Source: HK1 sp965215295
GTDB lineage: Bacteria; Pseudomonadota; Gammaproteobacteria; HK1
Assembly: GCA_965215295.1 (NCBI GenBank)
Contig: OZ244045.1
Coordinates: 2,852,001-2,916,000 of the forward strand
Reading direction: 5' to 3'
DNA length: 64,000 bases
Positions within the stretch are counted from its first letter, which is position 1. Each line of letters begins with the position of its first letter. Positions 1 to 11,220 of the stretch are shown here, in pieces. The notes beneath the pieces were generated by a model. That model had not been told where the DNA came from. It did no database searches and saw only the letters and a list, made by a program, of their open reading frames with translations. A program made the translations under genes and the position numbers.

Positions 1-195
1 CGGTTCGCAGGGTCGGGCGCCCGGCGTCACCGCGAGGCGGCCGAACCCGGGGCCGCTCGCGTACCGGCTCTCCGTCGGACCGGAAGAGGCGGCGCCGCCC
101 CATTCCGGCTCCTGGCCCCGTGCGGATGGCCGGGCGCGACCACCCGGTCGCCTCCGGCCAGTGCGATTTCGAGCTATCCGGGTCATCGCCATGTC

Positions 196-204
196 TGCTA
201 GAAT
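196..204 (+). promoter_or_regulatory. Candidate extended -10 promoter element for rpoD
   Basis: TGCTAGAAT matches an extended -10 (TGn plus TAGAAT, 5 of 6 to TATAAT) and lies about 50 nt before the rpoD start, in a locally AT-richer patch. No good -35 is visible at 16-18 nt spacing, which extended -10 promoters can tolerate. Bases 1-195 hold no gene I can support. Confidence 0.35.
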
Positions 205-254
205 TTTTCGTTTGTTCCGGCTCTGCAACTCACATTACCGACACAGGTGGCGCC

Positions 255-2057
<1,803 letters not shown>

Positions 2058-2219
2058 GGCGGGCCTGCGCCGCCGTCCCGGCCTCGGCCGGCGATTGCAA
2101 CCGCTTCCGCCCGCGGCAACCGGCCGGCATTCGAAGCCCGCGGCCCGGACGCATTCCTTCTCGTCCCGCCGCCGGCGAATGACCGGCCCGCGCGCTTCGC
2201 CATACAGGAAGCCGAACTC

Positions 2220-3014
2220 ATGACCCGAATCGCCGTTCAGGTATATCCCCAGCACTGCGCGTTCGCCGACATCCGCCGCGCGTTCCTGACCGCGGAGGCG
2301 CTCGGCGCCGATCGCGTCTACACCTGGGACCACTTCTTCCCGCTGTTCGGAGACTCCCAAGGCGCCCACTACGAGTGCTTCACGATGCTGGCGGCGCTCG
2401 CGGAGGCGACTTCGACGATCCGCTTCGGACCCCTCGTCGCGTGCAACTCGTACCGCAACCCGGAGCTGCTCGCGGACATGGCCCGCACCATCGACCATGT
2501 CTCCGGCGGCCGCTTCATCCTCGGCATCGGTTCCGGGTGGTTCGAGCGCGACTACGACGAATACGGCTACGAGTTCGGCACCGCCGCGTCCCGGCTGAAG
2601 GACCTCGCGGCCGCGATCCCGCGCATGAAGGCGCGGCTCGGCAAGCTCAATCCGCCTCCGCTCGGCCCGCTGCCCATGATGATCGGAGGCGGGGGCGAGA
2701 AGGTCACCCTGCGCCTGACCGCCGAGCACGCCGACATCTGGCATGGATTCGCGAGCGACAGCACCGGCGCGCGCTCGCCCGCCGAGCAGGTGCGGCACAA
2801 GAACGACGTGCTGGATGCGTGGTGTGCGAAGGTCGGGCGGGACCCCGGGGCCATCGAGCGAACCATCGGCGTGGACGCCGAGGCGCTCGATCAGGCCGAT
2901 GCGATCGCCGATGCCGGCGCCGACGAGATCACGGTCGGGGTCGGCGGACCCGAGTTCGATTTCGGCACGGTGAAGCGATGGCTCGCGTGGCGTGACGCAC
3001 GCCGCACGGGGTGA
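2220..3014 (+). CDS. LLM-class flavin-dependent oxidoreductase
   Basis: Luciferase-like monooxygenase family (TIM-barrel) flavoprotein of 264 residues, close in type to the F420/FMN-dependent oxidoreductase branch. Visible family marks are the N-terminal TWDHF segment, IRFGPLVACNSYRNPELLADMARTIDHVSGGR and GIGSGWFERDY. These form the flavin and substrate pocket in relatives. The substrate is unknown. It ends 12 nt before the next flavoprotein gene on the same strand, so the two may be cotranscribed and act in the same reductive pathway (inference). Confidence 0.85.
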   Translation: MTRIAVQVYPQHCAFADIRRAFLTAEALGADRVYTWDHFFPLFGDSQGAHYECFTMLAALAEATSTIRFGPLVACNSYRNPELLADMARTIDHVSGGRFILGIGSGWFERDYDEYGYEFGTAASRLKDLAAAIPRMKARLGKLNPPPLGPLPMMIGGGGEKVTLRLTAEHADIWHGFASDSTGARSPAEQVRHKNDVLDAWCAKVGRDPGAIERTIGVDAEALDQADAIADAGADEITVGVGGPEFDFGTVKRWLAWRDARRTG

Positions 3015-3026
3015 GCCGCCCGCCCC

Positions 3027-5018
3027 ATGTCCACGGCCACTCCCTTCCCCCACCTCTTCAGCCCAATCCGGGTCGGCTCGAAGACCCTCAAGCACCGCCT
3101 GAACTTCGGCGCCCACACCGCCAACATGAGCGCGGACGGACTCCCCGCCGAGCGCCACCTCGGCTACTACCTCGAGCGCGCCATCGGCGGGGCGGCGATG
3201 ATCGTGGTCGAGCCGGTGCCGGTGCACCGCACCGCGGTGCTCACCCGCGGCAACTTCCGCCACGACGACGACGCGGTGATCCCGCACTTTCGCCGGATCA
3301 CCGATGCCTGCCACGAGCACGGCGCAGTGATGATCCAGCAGCTCTACCACGTCGGCGCGCACGGCGACTTCGACCTCTCGTACCAGCCGAACTGGTCACC
3401 GTCGGGCCTGCCCTCGATGCACGACCAGGACGGCAGCCACGCGATGACGGAGGCGGAGATCGAGGAGGTCGTCGAAGGCTTCGCGCGGGCCGCCGACCGG
3501 GCGAAGGAGGCGGGCTTCGACGGCTGCGAGATCATGGCCGCCTACAACGCCCTGTTCGAGCAGTTCTGGGCGCCCTTCTCCAACCGCCGCGACGACGCCT
3601 GGGGCGGCTCGTTCGAGCGCCGCATGCGCTTCTCTTCGCGAACGCTCGGGCGGATCCGCGAGCGGTGCGGCGGCGACTTCGTGATCGGGGTCTGCGTGAG
3701 CATCGATCCGACCCGGCCCGACGTGCTCTCGGTCGAGGACCAGCAGGAGATCGCGGCGTGGCACGACGAGCGCGGCCTCTTCGACTACGTGACGGTGGGC
3801 ACCGGCAGCTACTTCGAGTTCACCCGCCTGATGCCGACGTTCGTCTACGAGGACAAGCTCGGCCCGCCCTGGGCGGAGCGGATCAGGCAGGCGGTTCGGC
3901 ACGCGAAGGTGCAGTCGGAGAGCCACATCCGCACCCCGGAGAACGCGGACGCGGTGATCGGTTCCGGCCAGGCGGACATGGTGAGCATCGTGCGCGGCCA
4001 GATCGCGGACCCGCACATGGCGAACAAGGCGCGCGAAGGGCGGGCCGACGATGTGCGCCCGTGCCTGTCGTGCAACCAGATGTGCTGGGGGCGGCGCTCG
4101 CGCGACTACTGGATCAGTTGCCTCGTCAATCCGTCCGCGGGCCGCGAGTTCGAGTGGGGCGGCGATCGGTTCACCCGCACCGGCGCCCCGCGCAGGGTCC
4201 TGGTGGTGGGCGGCGGTCCGGCCGGGCTGGAGGCAGCCCGGGTGGCGGCGGAGCGAGGACACCGCGTCACCCTCGCCGAGGCGTCGGACAAGCTGGGAGG
4301 ACAGTTCCGCCTCGCCGGGATGCAGCCTCGCCGCGCGCAGATCCTCGACCTCCTCGACTGGTACGAGCGCCAGCTCACCAGGCTCCAGGTGGTGGTGCGG
4401 CTCAACACCCCGGTGGAGCCCGACGAGGTCGAGGGTTTCGACGCGGACGTGGTGGTGCTTGCCACCGGCTCGCAGCCCGCCGGCAACGGGTGGCAGCGCG
4501 GGCTGCCCACCGTCGACCGGCTTCCCGGCGTCGATCGACCCAACGTCTTCCCGGTCGAGGACGTCATGAGCCGCGCCGCGCGGCTCGGACACCGCGTCAT
4601 CGTGCTCGACGACACCGGCACGTGGCGCGGCGGCGGCACCGCGTGGCATCTCGCCGAACGTGGCCACGCCGTCACCATCGTCACCCCGGATCCCTTCGTG
4701 GGGCGCGAGATCGTGCGCACCTCGGCCGACTGGCCGCTGCGCGAGCGGCTCCGGCGTCTCGGGGTCGAGTTCGTGGTGGAGTCCGCGGTCAGGGAGTGGC
4801 ACGGCGACGGCGCGACGGTGATCGGCCTGCTCGACGAGTCCGAGCGCCGCATCGACGCGGACGCGCTGGTGCTCGCGACCGTGAACGCTCCGGAGCGCTG
4901 GCTCCCGGACGCACTGGCCGGGACCGGCCGCGAGGTGCACGCCGTCGGCGACTGCGTCGCGGCCCGCCAGGCGCCGGCCGCAATCTACGAAGGCCGCAAG
5001 CTCGGGCTCGCCCTGTAG
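3027..5018 (+). CDS. OYE-type NADH:flavin oxidoreductase (FMN / 4Fe-4S / FAD), dienoyl-CoA reductase or TMADH-like
   Basis: Multidomain reductase of 663 residues. An N-terminal old-yellow-enzyme TIM barrel binds FMN (about residues 5-340). It is followed by the cysteine cluster CLSCNQMCWG with a fourth Cys a few residues on (near residue 345) for a [4Fe-4S] centre. A C-terminal FAD/NAD(P) Rossmann module follows, with GGGPAGLEAAR near 395 and a late VHAVGDC motif. This is the layout of 2,4-dienoyl-CoA reductase (FadH), trimethylamine and dimethylamine dehydrogenase and N-methylproline demethylase. The sequence alone does not decide the substrate; an amine or methylated amino-acid demethylase is as plausible as an enoate reductase. 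Confidence 0.88.
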   Translation: MSTATPFPHLFSPIRVGSKTLKHRLNFGAHTANMSADGLPAERHLGYYLERAIGGAAMIVVEPVPVHRTAVLTRGNFRHDDDAVIPHFRRITDACHEHGAVMIQQLYHVGAHGDFDLSYQPNWSPSGLPSMHDQDGSHAMTEAEIEEVVEGFARAADRAKEAGFDGCEIMAAYNALFEQFWAPFSNRRDDAWGGSFERRMRFSSRTLGRIRERCGGDFVIGVCVSIDPTRPDVLSVEDQQEIAAWHDERGLFDYVTVGTGSYFEFTRLMPTFVYEDKLGPPWAERIRQAVRHAKVQSESHIRTPENADAVIGSGQADMVSIVRGQIADPHMANKAREGRADDVRPCLSCNQMCWGRRSRDYWISCLVNPSAGREFEWGGDRFTRTGAPRRVLVVGGGPAGLEAARVAAERGHRVTLAEASDKLGGQFRLAGMQPRRAQILDLLDWYERQLTRLQVVVRLNTPVEPDEVEGFDADVVVLATGSQPAGNGWQRGLPTVDRLPGVDRPNVFPVEDVMSRAARLGHRVIVLDDTGTWRGGGTAWHLAERGHAVTIVTPDPFVGREIVRTSADWPLRERLRRLGVEFVVESAVREWHGDGATVIGLLDESERRIDADALVLATVNAPERWLPDALAGTGREVHAVGDCVAARQAPAAIYEGRKLGLAL

Positions 5019-5086
5019 CCGGACGCCGGGAGCGCGACCCGCGCCGGACGGCCCTTTCCGGTCCGCGGATGCATCCGAAGGGTGGA

Positions 5087-5181
5087 CCCGGTGGCAGGTT
5101 CACCCTCCTCGGCCGACTGAACTTCCAGGCACACTGCACCGACTTGAGTGGCCCGGTGGCAGGTTCGCACTTCTCGGCCGA
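5087..5181. repeat. Pair of 30-bp imperfect direct repeats, period 65; possible IS end remnant
   Basis: CCCGGTGGCAGGTTC followed by a CTCGGCCGA-ending stretch occurs at 5087-5116 and again at 5152-5181. Multiple spaced direct repeats with GGCA...ACTTGAGTGGC-like words recall the ends of IS21-type elements, but no transposase is nearby, so that link is only a suggestion. It lies between two convergent genes. Confidence 0.6.
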
Positions 5182-5248
5182 GCCTTCGGGCGGCCGCCGC
5201 CCTCCCTCACCGCGTCGGTGCGGCCATCCCGTTACGAACCGGCGGCGG

Positions 5249-6397
5249 TCATGCGCCCAGCACCTCGTGCAACCGCGCCGCCACCTCGTCGAGCGCCTCG
5301 TCCTCGATCACGAGCGGCGGCAACAGCCGGATCACCGTCGGTCCGGCCGGGAGCGCCAGCACGCCGCGCTTCATGAGCGCCTCGATATGGGGGCGCGCCC
5401 GCTCCCTGAGCTCGATGCCGATCATCAGGCCGACCCGGCGAAAGTCGCGAACCTTCGAGAGGGGCCGCCGCGTGAACGCATCCGCGAACCGCGCGCCTTT
5501 CGCCCGCGCCTGCCCGGCGAGCCCGTCGCGCTCCATCACCTCGATCGTGGCGAGCGATGCGGCGCAGGCGAGCGGGTTTCCGCCGAACGTCGATCCGTGC
5601 ATGCCGACCTCCGCCGGCACCTTGTCGCCCACCAGCACCGCGCCCATCGGCACCCCGCCCGCCATCGCCTTGGCGAGGCACAGGACGTCGGGCCCCACGT
5701 CGTGGTGCTCGCAGGCGAAGAACCGTCCGGTGCGGCAGAACCCGGTCTGCACCTCGTCCACGACGAGCAGCGCCCCGTGCGCGTCGCAGACCTCGCGGGC
5801 CGCGGCGAGGAATGCGGCGTCGCCGAGCCGCACCCCGCCCTCTCCCTGCACGATCTCGACGATCACCGCCGCGGTGGCGTCGCTCACCGCGGCGCGGAGC
5901 TTGTCGACGTTGTTGAACGGCACGAAATCGAAACCGTCGAGCAACGGCTCGTAGGCGTCGCGATGCTTGTGGGTGGCGGAGAGCGCGCCCATCGACCGGC
6001 CGTGGAACCCGCGCATCGCACAGACGAAGCGGCGGCGTCCGGTCGCGTGCATCGCGAACTTGATGGCCGCCTCGTTCGCCTCGGTGCCGGAATTGCAGAG
6101 GAACGCGCGGGAGACGCTCGGCGGGGCAATCGACACGAGCTTGCGCAGGAGCCGCGCACGGACATCGTTGTAGAAGATGCCCGGGCAGGTGATCAGGGTC
6201 CGCGCCTGCTCCGCGACCGCTTGCGCGACATCCGGGTTGGCGTGCCCGACGCTCGCCACCCCCACTCCAGCGACGCAGTCGATGTAGGCGCGGCCCGACT
6301 CGTCGTACAGGGTCGCTCCCTCCCCGCGCACGATGGCCAGGTCGCGCTTGGGGAAGACCTCGAAGGCGTAGCGCCGCTCGGTCGCCAGGATGCTCAT
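5249..6397 (-). CDS. lysJ: LysW-dependent aminotransferase (LysJ/ArgD family)
   Basis: PLP-dependent class III aminotransferase of 382 residues. It converts carrier-bound (or acetylated) gamma/delta-semialdehyde into ornithine or lysine. Visible are the N-terminal GEGATLYDESGRAYID segment, CNSGTEANEAAIKFA, the FHGRSMGALSATH loop, VVDEVQTGF and the PLP-lysine context CLAKAMAGG. It fits ArgD as well as LysJ. I call it LysJ because the gene directly upstream (97 nt, same strand) is LysZ-type and the window also carries lysW, lysX and lysY. The start is the ATG at 6397, which gives a normal N-terminus (MSILATERRYAFEVF); the open frame reaches 6517. Confidence 0.85.
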   Translation of the reverse strand: MSILATERRYAFEVFPKRDLAIVRGEGATLYDESGRAYIDCVAGVGVASVGHANPDVAQAVAEQARTLITCPGIFYNDVRARLLRKLVSIAPPSVSRAFLCNSGTEANEAAIKFAMHATGRRRFVCAMRGFHGRSMGALSATHKHRDAYEPLLDGFDFVPFNNVDKLRAAVSDATAAVIVEIVQGEGGVRLGDAAFLAAAREVCDAHGALLVVDEVQTGFCRTGRFFACEHHDVGPDVLCLAKAMAGGVPMGAVLVGDKVPAEVGMHGSTFGGNPLACAASLATIEVMERDGLAGQARAKGARFADAFTRRPLSKVRDFRRVGLMIGIELRERARPHIEALMKRGVLALPAGPTVIRLLPPLVIEDEALDEVAARLHEVLGA

Positions 6398-6494
6398 CGC
6401 ATCCGCCCCGCGCCTTCGCACGTCGATCGGGCCGCGTCGGCGCCGTACCTCCGGAACGTCCCGAGCCCGTGATGCGGTCCGGGGTGGCGGGTAC

Positions 6495-7286
6495 TCACCG
6501 GATGACCGTCCCCGCACCGCCGAGCGCCGCGCGGATCGGGTGCTCCACCCGGCCGTCGCCGATGACGACCTCGGCCGCTCCCGCCTCCATCAACCGGCGA
6601 AGCGCCATCATCTTGCGCTTCATGCGCCCCTCGACCTGCGCTTCGCGCCGCTCCAGCTCCGCCCGCGACATGACAGCGACGACGCTCCTCGGGTCGTCGG
6701 CGTCGTCGAGGAATCCGGGCGCCTCGATGAGATGGACGATGCGTTCGGCGCCGAGCGCGGCGTGGAGGACGTTCACGATGTCGTCGTTCTCCGAGTTGAT
6801 GGCGAACCCCTTCTCGTCGGCGATGGGAATGGTGAGCACCGGGGTGTATCCGCCGTCGAGGAGAGTGCGCAGCAGCGTCGTGTTCACCGACCGCGGCTTG
6901 CCCGAGAAGTCACGCTTGATCAGCGTCTTCCCGCCTTCGCGGACCCGGATCCCGCGGTTCCGCTCCCCCGCCACCACACGCGCGTCGATTCCGGACAGCC
7001 CGATCGCATCGACGCCACGCCGCTGGCACAGCTCGACGAACCGCTTCGAGCACAGGCCCGAGTACGCCATCATGATGACGTCGAGCGCGGCCTCGTCGGA
7101 GAACACGCTCGCATGGCCCGACACCGAGGTCAGGGTCCTCGTGGGCGAGCCGAGGCGCGCGGCGAGGTCGTCGCGCACCGCGTTGGCGCCGAGCACGACG
7201 ATGCAGGGCACGCCGATGGACGAGAGGTCGTCCGCGACCCCGGCGAGGTTCACCGCGCCGCCGCCGCCGACCTTGACGATATACAT
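6495..7286 (-). CDS. lysZ: [LysW]-aminoadipate/[LysW]-glutamate kinase
   Basis: Amino-acid kinase family enzyme of 263 residues that phosphorylates the side-chain carboxylate of the amino acid bound to the LysW carrier. It resembles Thermus LysZ rather than classic ArgB: N-terminal MYIVKVGGGG, AYSGLCSKRFVELCQRRG, AIGLSGIDARVV, INSENDDIVNVLHAALGA and the C-terminal GRMKRKMMALRR with GRVEHPIRAALGGAGTVIR. Basic residues in the GRMKRK region fit docking of an acidic carrier (inference). It lies upstream of lysJ on the same strand. Whether it works in arginine or lysine synthesis cannot be read from the sequence. Confidence 0.88.
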   Translation of the reverse strand: MYIVKVGGGGAVNLAGVADDLSSIGVPCIVVLGANAVRDDLAARLGSPTRTLTSVSGHASVFSDEAALDVIMMAYSGLCSKRFVELCQRRGVDAIGLSGIDARVVAGERNRGIRVREGGKTLIKRDFSGKPRSVNTTLLRTLLDGGYTPVLTIPIADEKGFAINSENDDIVNVLHAALGAERIVHLIEAPGFLDDADDPRSVVAVMSRAELERREAQVEGRMKRKMMALRRLMEAGAAEVVIGDGRVEHPIRAALGGAGTVIR

Positions 7287-7383
7287 CGAACCGTGACTCC
7301 GGGGCCTTCGAGGAGCGGTCGGGACTATACACGCGGACCCGTGCGTTCCGAAGCGCCGTCCATGGTCGCGGGCGCCCGATTGT

Positions 7384-7461
7384 GCCGCGGGCCGGGAAGG
7401 CTCGATGGCCGCGGGTCGGGAAGGCTCGACGGCCGCGGGCCGGGAAGGCTCGACGGCCGCG
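7384..7461. repeat. Three 24-bp tandem repeats between lysZ and the radical-SAM gene
   Basis: Units start at 7384, 7408 and 7432 (GCCGCGGGCCGGGAAGGCTC plus four bases) with a partial fourth. Only two positions differ between copies. The repeat fills part of the 260-bp gap upstream of lysZ and has no evident coding role. Confidence 0.85.
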
Positions 7462-7546
7462 AACCCGGACCGCGCGTGCCGTCCCCCGTCGTCGGTGTCG
7501 CGAGCCCGGAAAGCCCGGCAAGCCCGAGCCGGGCAGACGCGGAAAA

Positions 7547-8599
7547 TCAGGAAGCGAGGTCCCGCCGCATCACGCGATTCCAGAGGCGGTCGACGTTGTC
7601 CGCGACACCCGGGATCCGCCTTGCCACGCCCGCAACCCACTTGCGTCGCGCCAAGCGATCGGGTCCGTCGTCCCGCACGTCGCAGGTCAGGCATGCGCCC
7701 GTCTTTTCTCCCGGGCTCAGCAGCGCCCGGCGGATGGCGCCGAGGTCGCGGTAGAGATGGAACAGTCCGTAGCCCGGCTCGGCCAGATCGCCGACGATCG
7801 CCTGTCGATGGGCCGGGGCGTCCGATCGGGTCTGGCAGCACATCATCCCCTTGCCGTCGTGGTCGATCACCACATGCCGGATCGGCGCCATGCACGCCGC
7901 CCGCCTCCGGTAGCTGGAGAGCTTTCCGACCTCCACCAGGCCGCCCCGGGTGGAGATGTTCGACTCGGTATAGAACGGGATGTCCACGGTGGCCTTCATC
8001 CCGAGTCCCGCGACCCGGTAGCTGAATTCCCCGGTGCGTTCGAGAGCCATGCCGGTGCGGCGCGAGAACTTGCGCAGCCCGGCGGCGATGGCGCCCGGAT
8101 CGCGCTCCCTGCCGTCCGGCATGTACAGGTCGATGATCAGCCGGTCCAGCCCCAGCGCTTCCAGGCGAGGCAGCGTCTTCCGGTTCAGGTAGTCGCCGTT
8201 GCTGATCATCACCAGGCCCGCTCCCGGAAGCGCCGCCCGGGCCACGGCCAGCCGGTCGAAGATCCGTTCGCTGGCGAGGGCCTCGTGGAATCGCGACCAG
8301 GTCAGCGCGCCCGCGTAGTCGATCTCGCTCAACCCTTCGACGATCGTCTCGAACACCTGCTGCGGCATTTGGCGAGACACCGAACGCCGGTCGATGAAGG
8401 CGTTCGGACAGAACCAGCACACCCGGTTGCAGAAGCTGTGGTTCTCTATCTCGACCTGGTCGACGTATCGCGAGAACAGCTCCTTCGCTCTGTCGATCGA
8501 GATCGCGTCGGTCAGCAGATCGTCCGGCAAGGCGTTCGCGAAGACCGCCTTGACGAGCACGTTCAGCGCCCTTCCGGCGACGGTCGATGATGCGCGCAT
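7547..8599 (-). CDS. Radical SAM protein with SPASM-type C-terminus
   Basis: Radical-SAM enzyme of 350 residues. The [4Fe-4S] motif CNRVCWFC (C-x3-C-x2-C) lies near residue 57, in the context VEIENHSFCNRVCWFCPNA. C-terminal cysteines (CMAPIRHVVID...CCQTRSD and CLTCDVR near residue 310) look like a SPASM domain holding auxiliary clusters. SPASM proteins modify peptides or act as dehydrogenases on small molecules. No precursor peptide is seen next to it. It lies on the same strand as lysZ, 260 bp upstream of it, so a link to the LysW carrier is conceivable but unsupported. Substrate unknown. Confidence 0.85.
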   Translation of the reverse strand: MRASSTVAGRALNVLVKAVFANALPDDLLTDAISIDRAKELFSRYVDQVEIENHSFCNRVCWFCPNAFIDRRSVSRQMPQQVFETIVEGLSEIDYAGALTWSRFHEALASERIFDRLAVARAALPGAGLVMISNGDYLNRKTLPRLEALGLDRLIIDLYMPDGRERDPGAIAAGLRKFSRRTGMALERTGEFSYRVAGLGMKATVDIPFYTESNISTRGGLVEVGKLSSYRRRAACMAPIRHVVIDHDGKGMMCCQTRSDAPAHRQAIVGDLAEPGYGLFHLYRDLGAIRRALLSPGEKTGACLTCDVRDDGPDRLARRKWVAGVARRIPGVADNVDRLWNRVMRRDLAS

Positions 8600-8731
8600 G
8601 AAGGGGGAGCTCTCCCGGCCGGCGAAAGTTCAGGCGGTCGCGACGTGCATCGGGTCACCTTCCGGCGCTTCGTCCGACCGGCCGGCGCACCGCCGCGCGG
8701 ACCCGGACCGATGAAGCCGTGTTCCGGCCGG

Positions 8732-8765
8732 CGCCCGCCGCCGTCCCCGAGGCCGGCGGCGGGCG
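8732..8765 (-). terminator. Strong GC hairpin after the ABC binding-protein gene
   Basis: CGCCCGCCGCCG and CGGCGGCGGGCG form a perfect 12-bp stem with a 10-nt loop, beginning 13 nt past the stop of the minus-strand gene at 8779. There is no T-run after it, so it may stabilise the mRNA end rather than act as a classic intrinsic terminator. Confidence 0.5.
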
Positions 8766-8778
8766 TCGGTGCCGTCGA

Positions 8779-9567
8779 TCAGTCCTGTCCCTGGATGCCC
8801 CATTTCTCGTTGAGGGACTTGAAGTAGCCGGCCTCGTGCTTGATGCGCATCCAGTTGTTCAGGAAGCCGAGCCACACGTGGTCGTCCTGGGGCACGATGA
8901 ACGACAGCGGCAGGCTGTTCGCCACCTTCTGGAACGGGATGACCAGCGCATCGTGGGTGCTGGAGAGCTTTCCCGCCTCCAGGATGCTGGAGACGGTGGC
9001 GTCCACCCGGCCCGCGAGCAGGTCCTGCCAGTCCCGCGCCGGCGACTCCACCTCCTTCACCTTCGCCTTCGGCAGGCGCAGCTTCACGAAATCGGCGAAC
9101 GACGTTCCGAGATTGTAGCCGACGGTGACGTCCGGACTGTTCAGGTCCTCCCAGGTATCGAACCGGTCCGCCAGCTCCTTGCGGGTCAGCGGCAGGTAGC
9201 CGGTGCGTCCCCAGGGAATGGTGTACCCCGCCGCCTTCGCCCGGGTCACGGTCATGGACGTGCCGGTCATCACGATGTCGTACTTGCCGGCGACGACGCC
9301 GTTGATCAGCGTCTTCCAGTCGGTGGCCACGAACTCCACCTCGACCCCCATGTCGGCGGCGAGCTGCCTGGCCGCATCGATCTGATGGCCGCGGTACTCC
9401 TTGGTTTCCGGATCCTTGAACGACATGGGATTGAAGTCGCCGGTGGTGCCGACCTTCAGCGTCCCGCTGTCGAGGACCTCGTGGAGGATGGACCTGTCGT
9501 CGTCGGCGGCAGCGCTGGCGCATGCCACCGACGCCACGACCGCGAGCGTGCTCAGCCACTTCATCAT
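8779..9567 (-). CDS. Polar amino-acid ABC transporter periplasmic binding protein (PheC-like SBP_bac_3)
   Basis: Family-3 solute-binding protein of 262 residues with a cleavable signal peptide (hydrophobic LSTLAVVASVACASAAA). The mature part has the typical LKVGTTGDFNPMSF start, WKTLINGVVAGKYDIVMTG and the DLNSPDVTVGYNLGTSF hinge region. Cyclohexadienyl dehydratase PheC belongs to the same fold, so an enzymatic role is possible, but transport is the default. The ATG at 9567 is preceded at good distance by AAGGAG. The likely partner permease is the plus-strand gene at 11432. No ATPase gene is present in the window. Confidence 0.85.
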   Translation of the reverse strand: MMKWLSTLAVVASVACASAAADDDRSILHEVLDSGTLKVGTTGDFNPMSFKDPETKEYRGHQIDAARQLAADMGVEVEFVATDWKTLINGVVAGKYDIVMTGTSMTVTRAKAAGYTIPWGRTGYLPLTRKELADRFDTWEDLNSPDVTVGYNLGTSFADFVKLRLPKAKVKEVESPARDWQDLLAGRVDATVSSILEAGKLSSTHDALVIPFQKVANSLPLSFIVPQDDHVWLGFLNNWMRIKHEAGYFKSLNEKWGIQGQD

Positions 9568-9650
9568 CGTTGGTTCTCCTTTGTCGAGACAAACCCGGAA
9601 CGTTCCGGCCGCGGGCATCTTACGGGATGCGGGCCGCAAACGAACGCGGG

Positions 9651-10985
9651 TCAGCCGGCGAAAGTCTCCGCGGACTCGCGGATGCATACCTCCCGCTGCT
9701 CCGGGGCGAGCCGGTCGGAGCCGAGCACCGCGTCCGCGATCCACCGTCCGGCCGCCCGGAGATCGGCCTCGGTGGGCTCACCCGTTCCCTGCCACCGGAA
9801 GACCGTGTCCTGGCAGTAGGTGGGCACCGCATCCAGGCCGAAAGCGTCGGGCCGGCAGACCGGCTCGCCGGCCGCCAGGGCCCGAATGCGCTGGCGCAGC
9901 AACCTGCGAAGCCTGGCGACGCCCGCGTCGGACGAAGCGCGGTGCTCGAGCGCATGGATGGCGATGGGCCGTTGCGAGACCTGCGCCTCGTAGTCGCCCG
10001 GCTGGCGCTGCCGTTCCTCGTAGGGCCGCTCGTCTTCGGTCTGGCCGACGAAGTCGATCGACTCCCGGCCGACCAGCTCCGGCCTGTCCTGTCCTCCCGG
10101 GTCCAGCCGGGGGCTGAAGAACCGCCATCCGATGGTGCGGGTGGTGGTGTCGTCCATCGGCACCATCCAGCGCAGAGCGGCGCAGCGCTGGAACGCCTTC
10201 GGCGCCTCCGCCTCCTCCCGGATGGCTCCGGTCTGGTTGGCGTTGGGCAGGATGGAGTCCACGGTCCGGACCCAGACGCGGCCGTCCACCTGCCGGGTCT
10301 GGACGTTCATCATTCCGAGCGGCGTGTCCCGGTACTCGATCACCTGATCGATGCCGGACGCCGCGCCGAACTGGACACCGCTGGAGCGGGCATGCAGGTG
10401 CAGCACGTGGATCGGGTCCTGGGTGTTCTCGTATATCTGCAGCCAGTTGCAGGGCGTGGTGAGGGCGAACGGCTTGCGGGTGGTGTCCGGCATCCGCTCG
10501 CTGTCGAACACGGGAAACGGCGGGCGCTCCCCGGGGGGGCCGAGATAGGCGAACAGCAGTCCGTTGTGCTCGTGGACCGGATAGGCCCCCTGTACCACGT
10601 TGCGGCAGATGGGGCTCCCGGGGGGCTCGGACCCGGCCCGGAGGATGGTGCCGTCGATGTCGTAGTGCCAGCCGTGGTAGCAGCAGATGATGCCCCGCTC
10701 GGCCACGATCCCGTATTCGAGCGACGCGCCCCGGTGTGCGCAATGGCGGTGCAGCAGCCCCGGCCGTCCGGAGCCGTCGCGAAACAGCACCAGGTCTTCG
10801 CCGAGGACCCGCACGACCCGGGGAAGCTCTCCGAGTTCCTCCGACATCGCCACCGGTTGCCAATAGCGGCGCAGGTACTCGCCGCACGGGGTTCCGGGGC
10901 CGACATGGGTGAGCTCCGCATCTTCCCGGGCGCTCCTGACCCGATGGTAGCCCTGGAAGCCCTCGGGTCGCGGTGGTTCGTTCAT
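9651..10985 (-). CDS. Rieske non-heme iron oxygenase, alpha subunit
   Basis: Oxygenase component of a ring-hydroxylating or demethylating system, 444 residues. The Rieske [2Fe-2S] ligands are C82, H84, C101 and H104 (CAHRG and CCYHGW). The mononuclear iron site is recognisable as DPIHVLHLH (D-x2-H-x4-H). The long C-terminal part resembles phthalate/vanillate-type oxygenases (VanA-like). No reductase or ferredoxin partner gene is adjacent. It is flanked by amino-acid ABC transporter genes on both sides, which may point to uptake and oxidation of an aromatic or betaine-like compound (inference). GGGAGAA precedes the ATG at 10985. Confidence 0.88.
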   Translation of the reverse strand: MNEPPRPEGFQGYHRVRSAREDAELTHVGPGTPCGEYLRRYWQPVAMSEELGELPRVVRVLGEDLVLFRDGSGRPGLLHRHCAHRGASLEYGIVAERGIICCYHGWHYDIDGTILRAGSEPPGSPICRNVVQGAYPVHEHNGLLFAYLGPPGERPPFPVFDSERMPDTTRKPFALTTPCNWLQIYENTQDPIHVLHLHARSSGVQFGAASGIDQVIEYRDTPLGMMNVQTRQVDGRVWVRTVDSILPNANQTGAIREEAEAPKAFQRCAALRWMVPMDDTTTRTIGWRFFSPRLDPGGQDRPELVGRESIDFVGQTEDERPYEERQRQPGDYEAQVSQRPIAIHALEHRASSDAGVARLRRLLRQRIRALAAGEPVCRPDAFGLDAVPTYCQDTVFRWQGTGEPTEADLRAAGRWIADAVLGSDRLAPEQREVCIRESAETFAG

Positions 10986-11220
10986 GGTGGTTCTCCCGAG
11001 CCGGGGCTCCGGCGCTCGAAACGGCTGGTGCCCGGTCCGCAGCTCCGGGCGAATCCTTCCGTGCCCGATGTCCTGTGGCCTGCCGGGGAGGCGTCCCGTC
11101 GATCCGGCCGGCACCACGGCGTCTCGAATCGAGCCCGGTCTCCGGCGCCCGGAGGCGTGAAGACACGGCTCCCCGCTCGTTCCGCTGCTCTCCGGGGCCG
11201 GGAAGGCTACCATGACCCGG

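Noticed and set aside
5249..7286. Naming the kinase and aminotransferase argB and argD
   Set aside because: The kinase matches LysZ-type sequence and the carrier LysW with its ligase LysX is present, so the acetylated pathway names would mislead.
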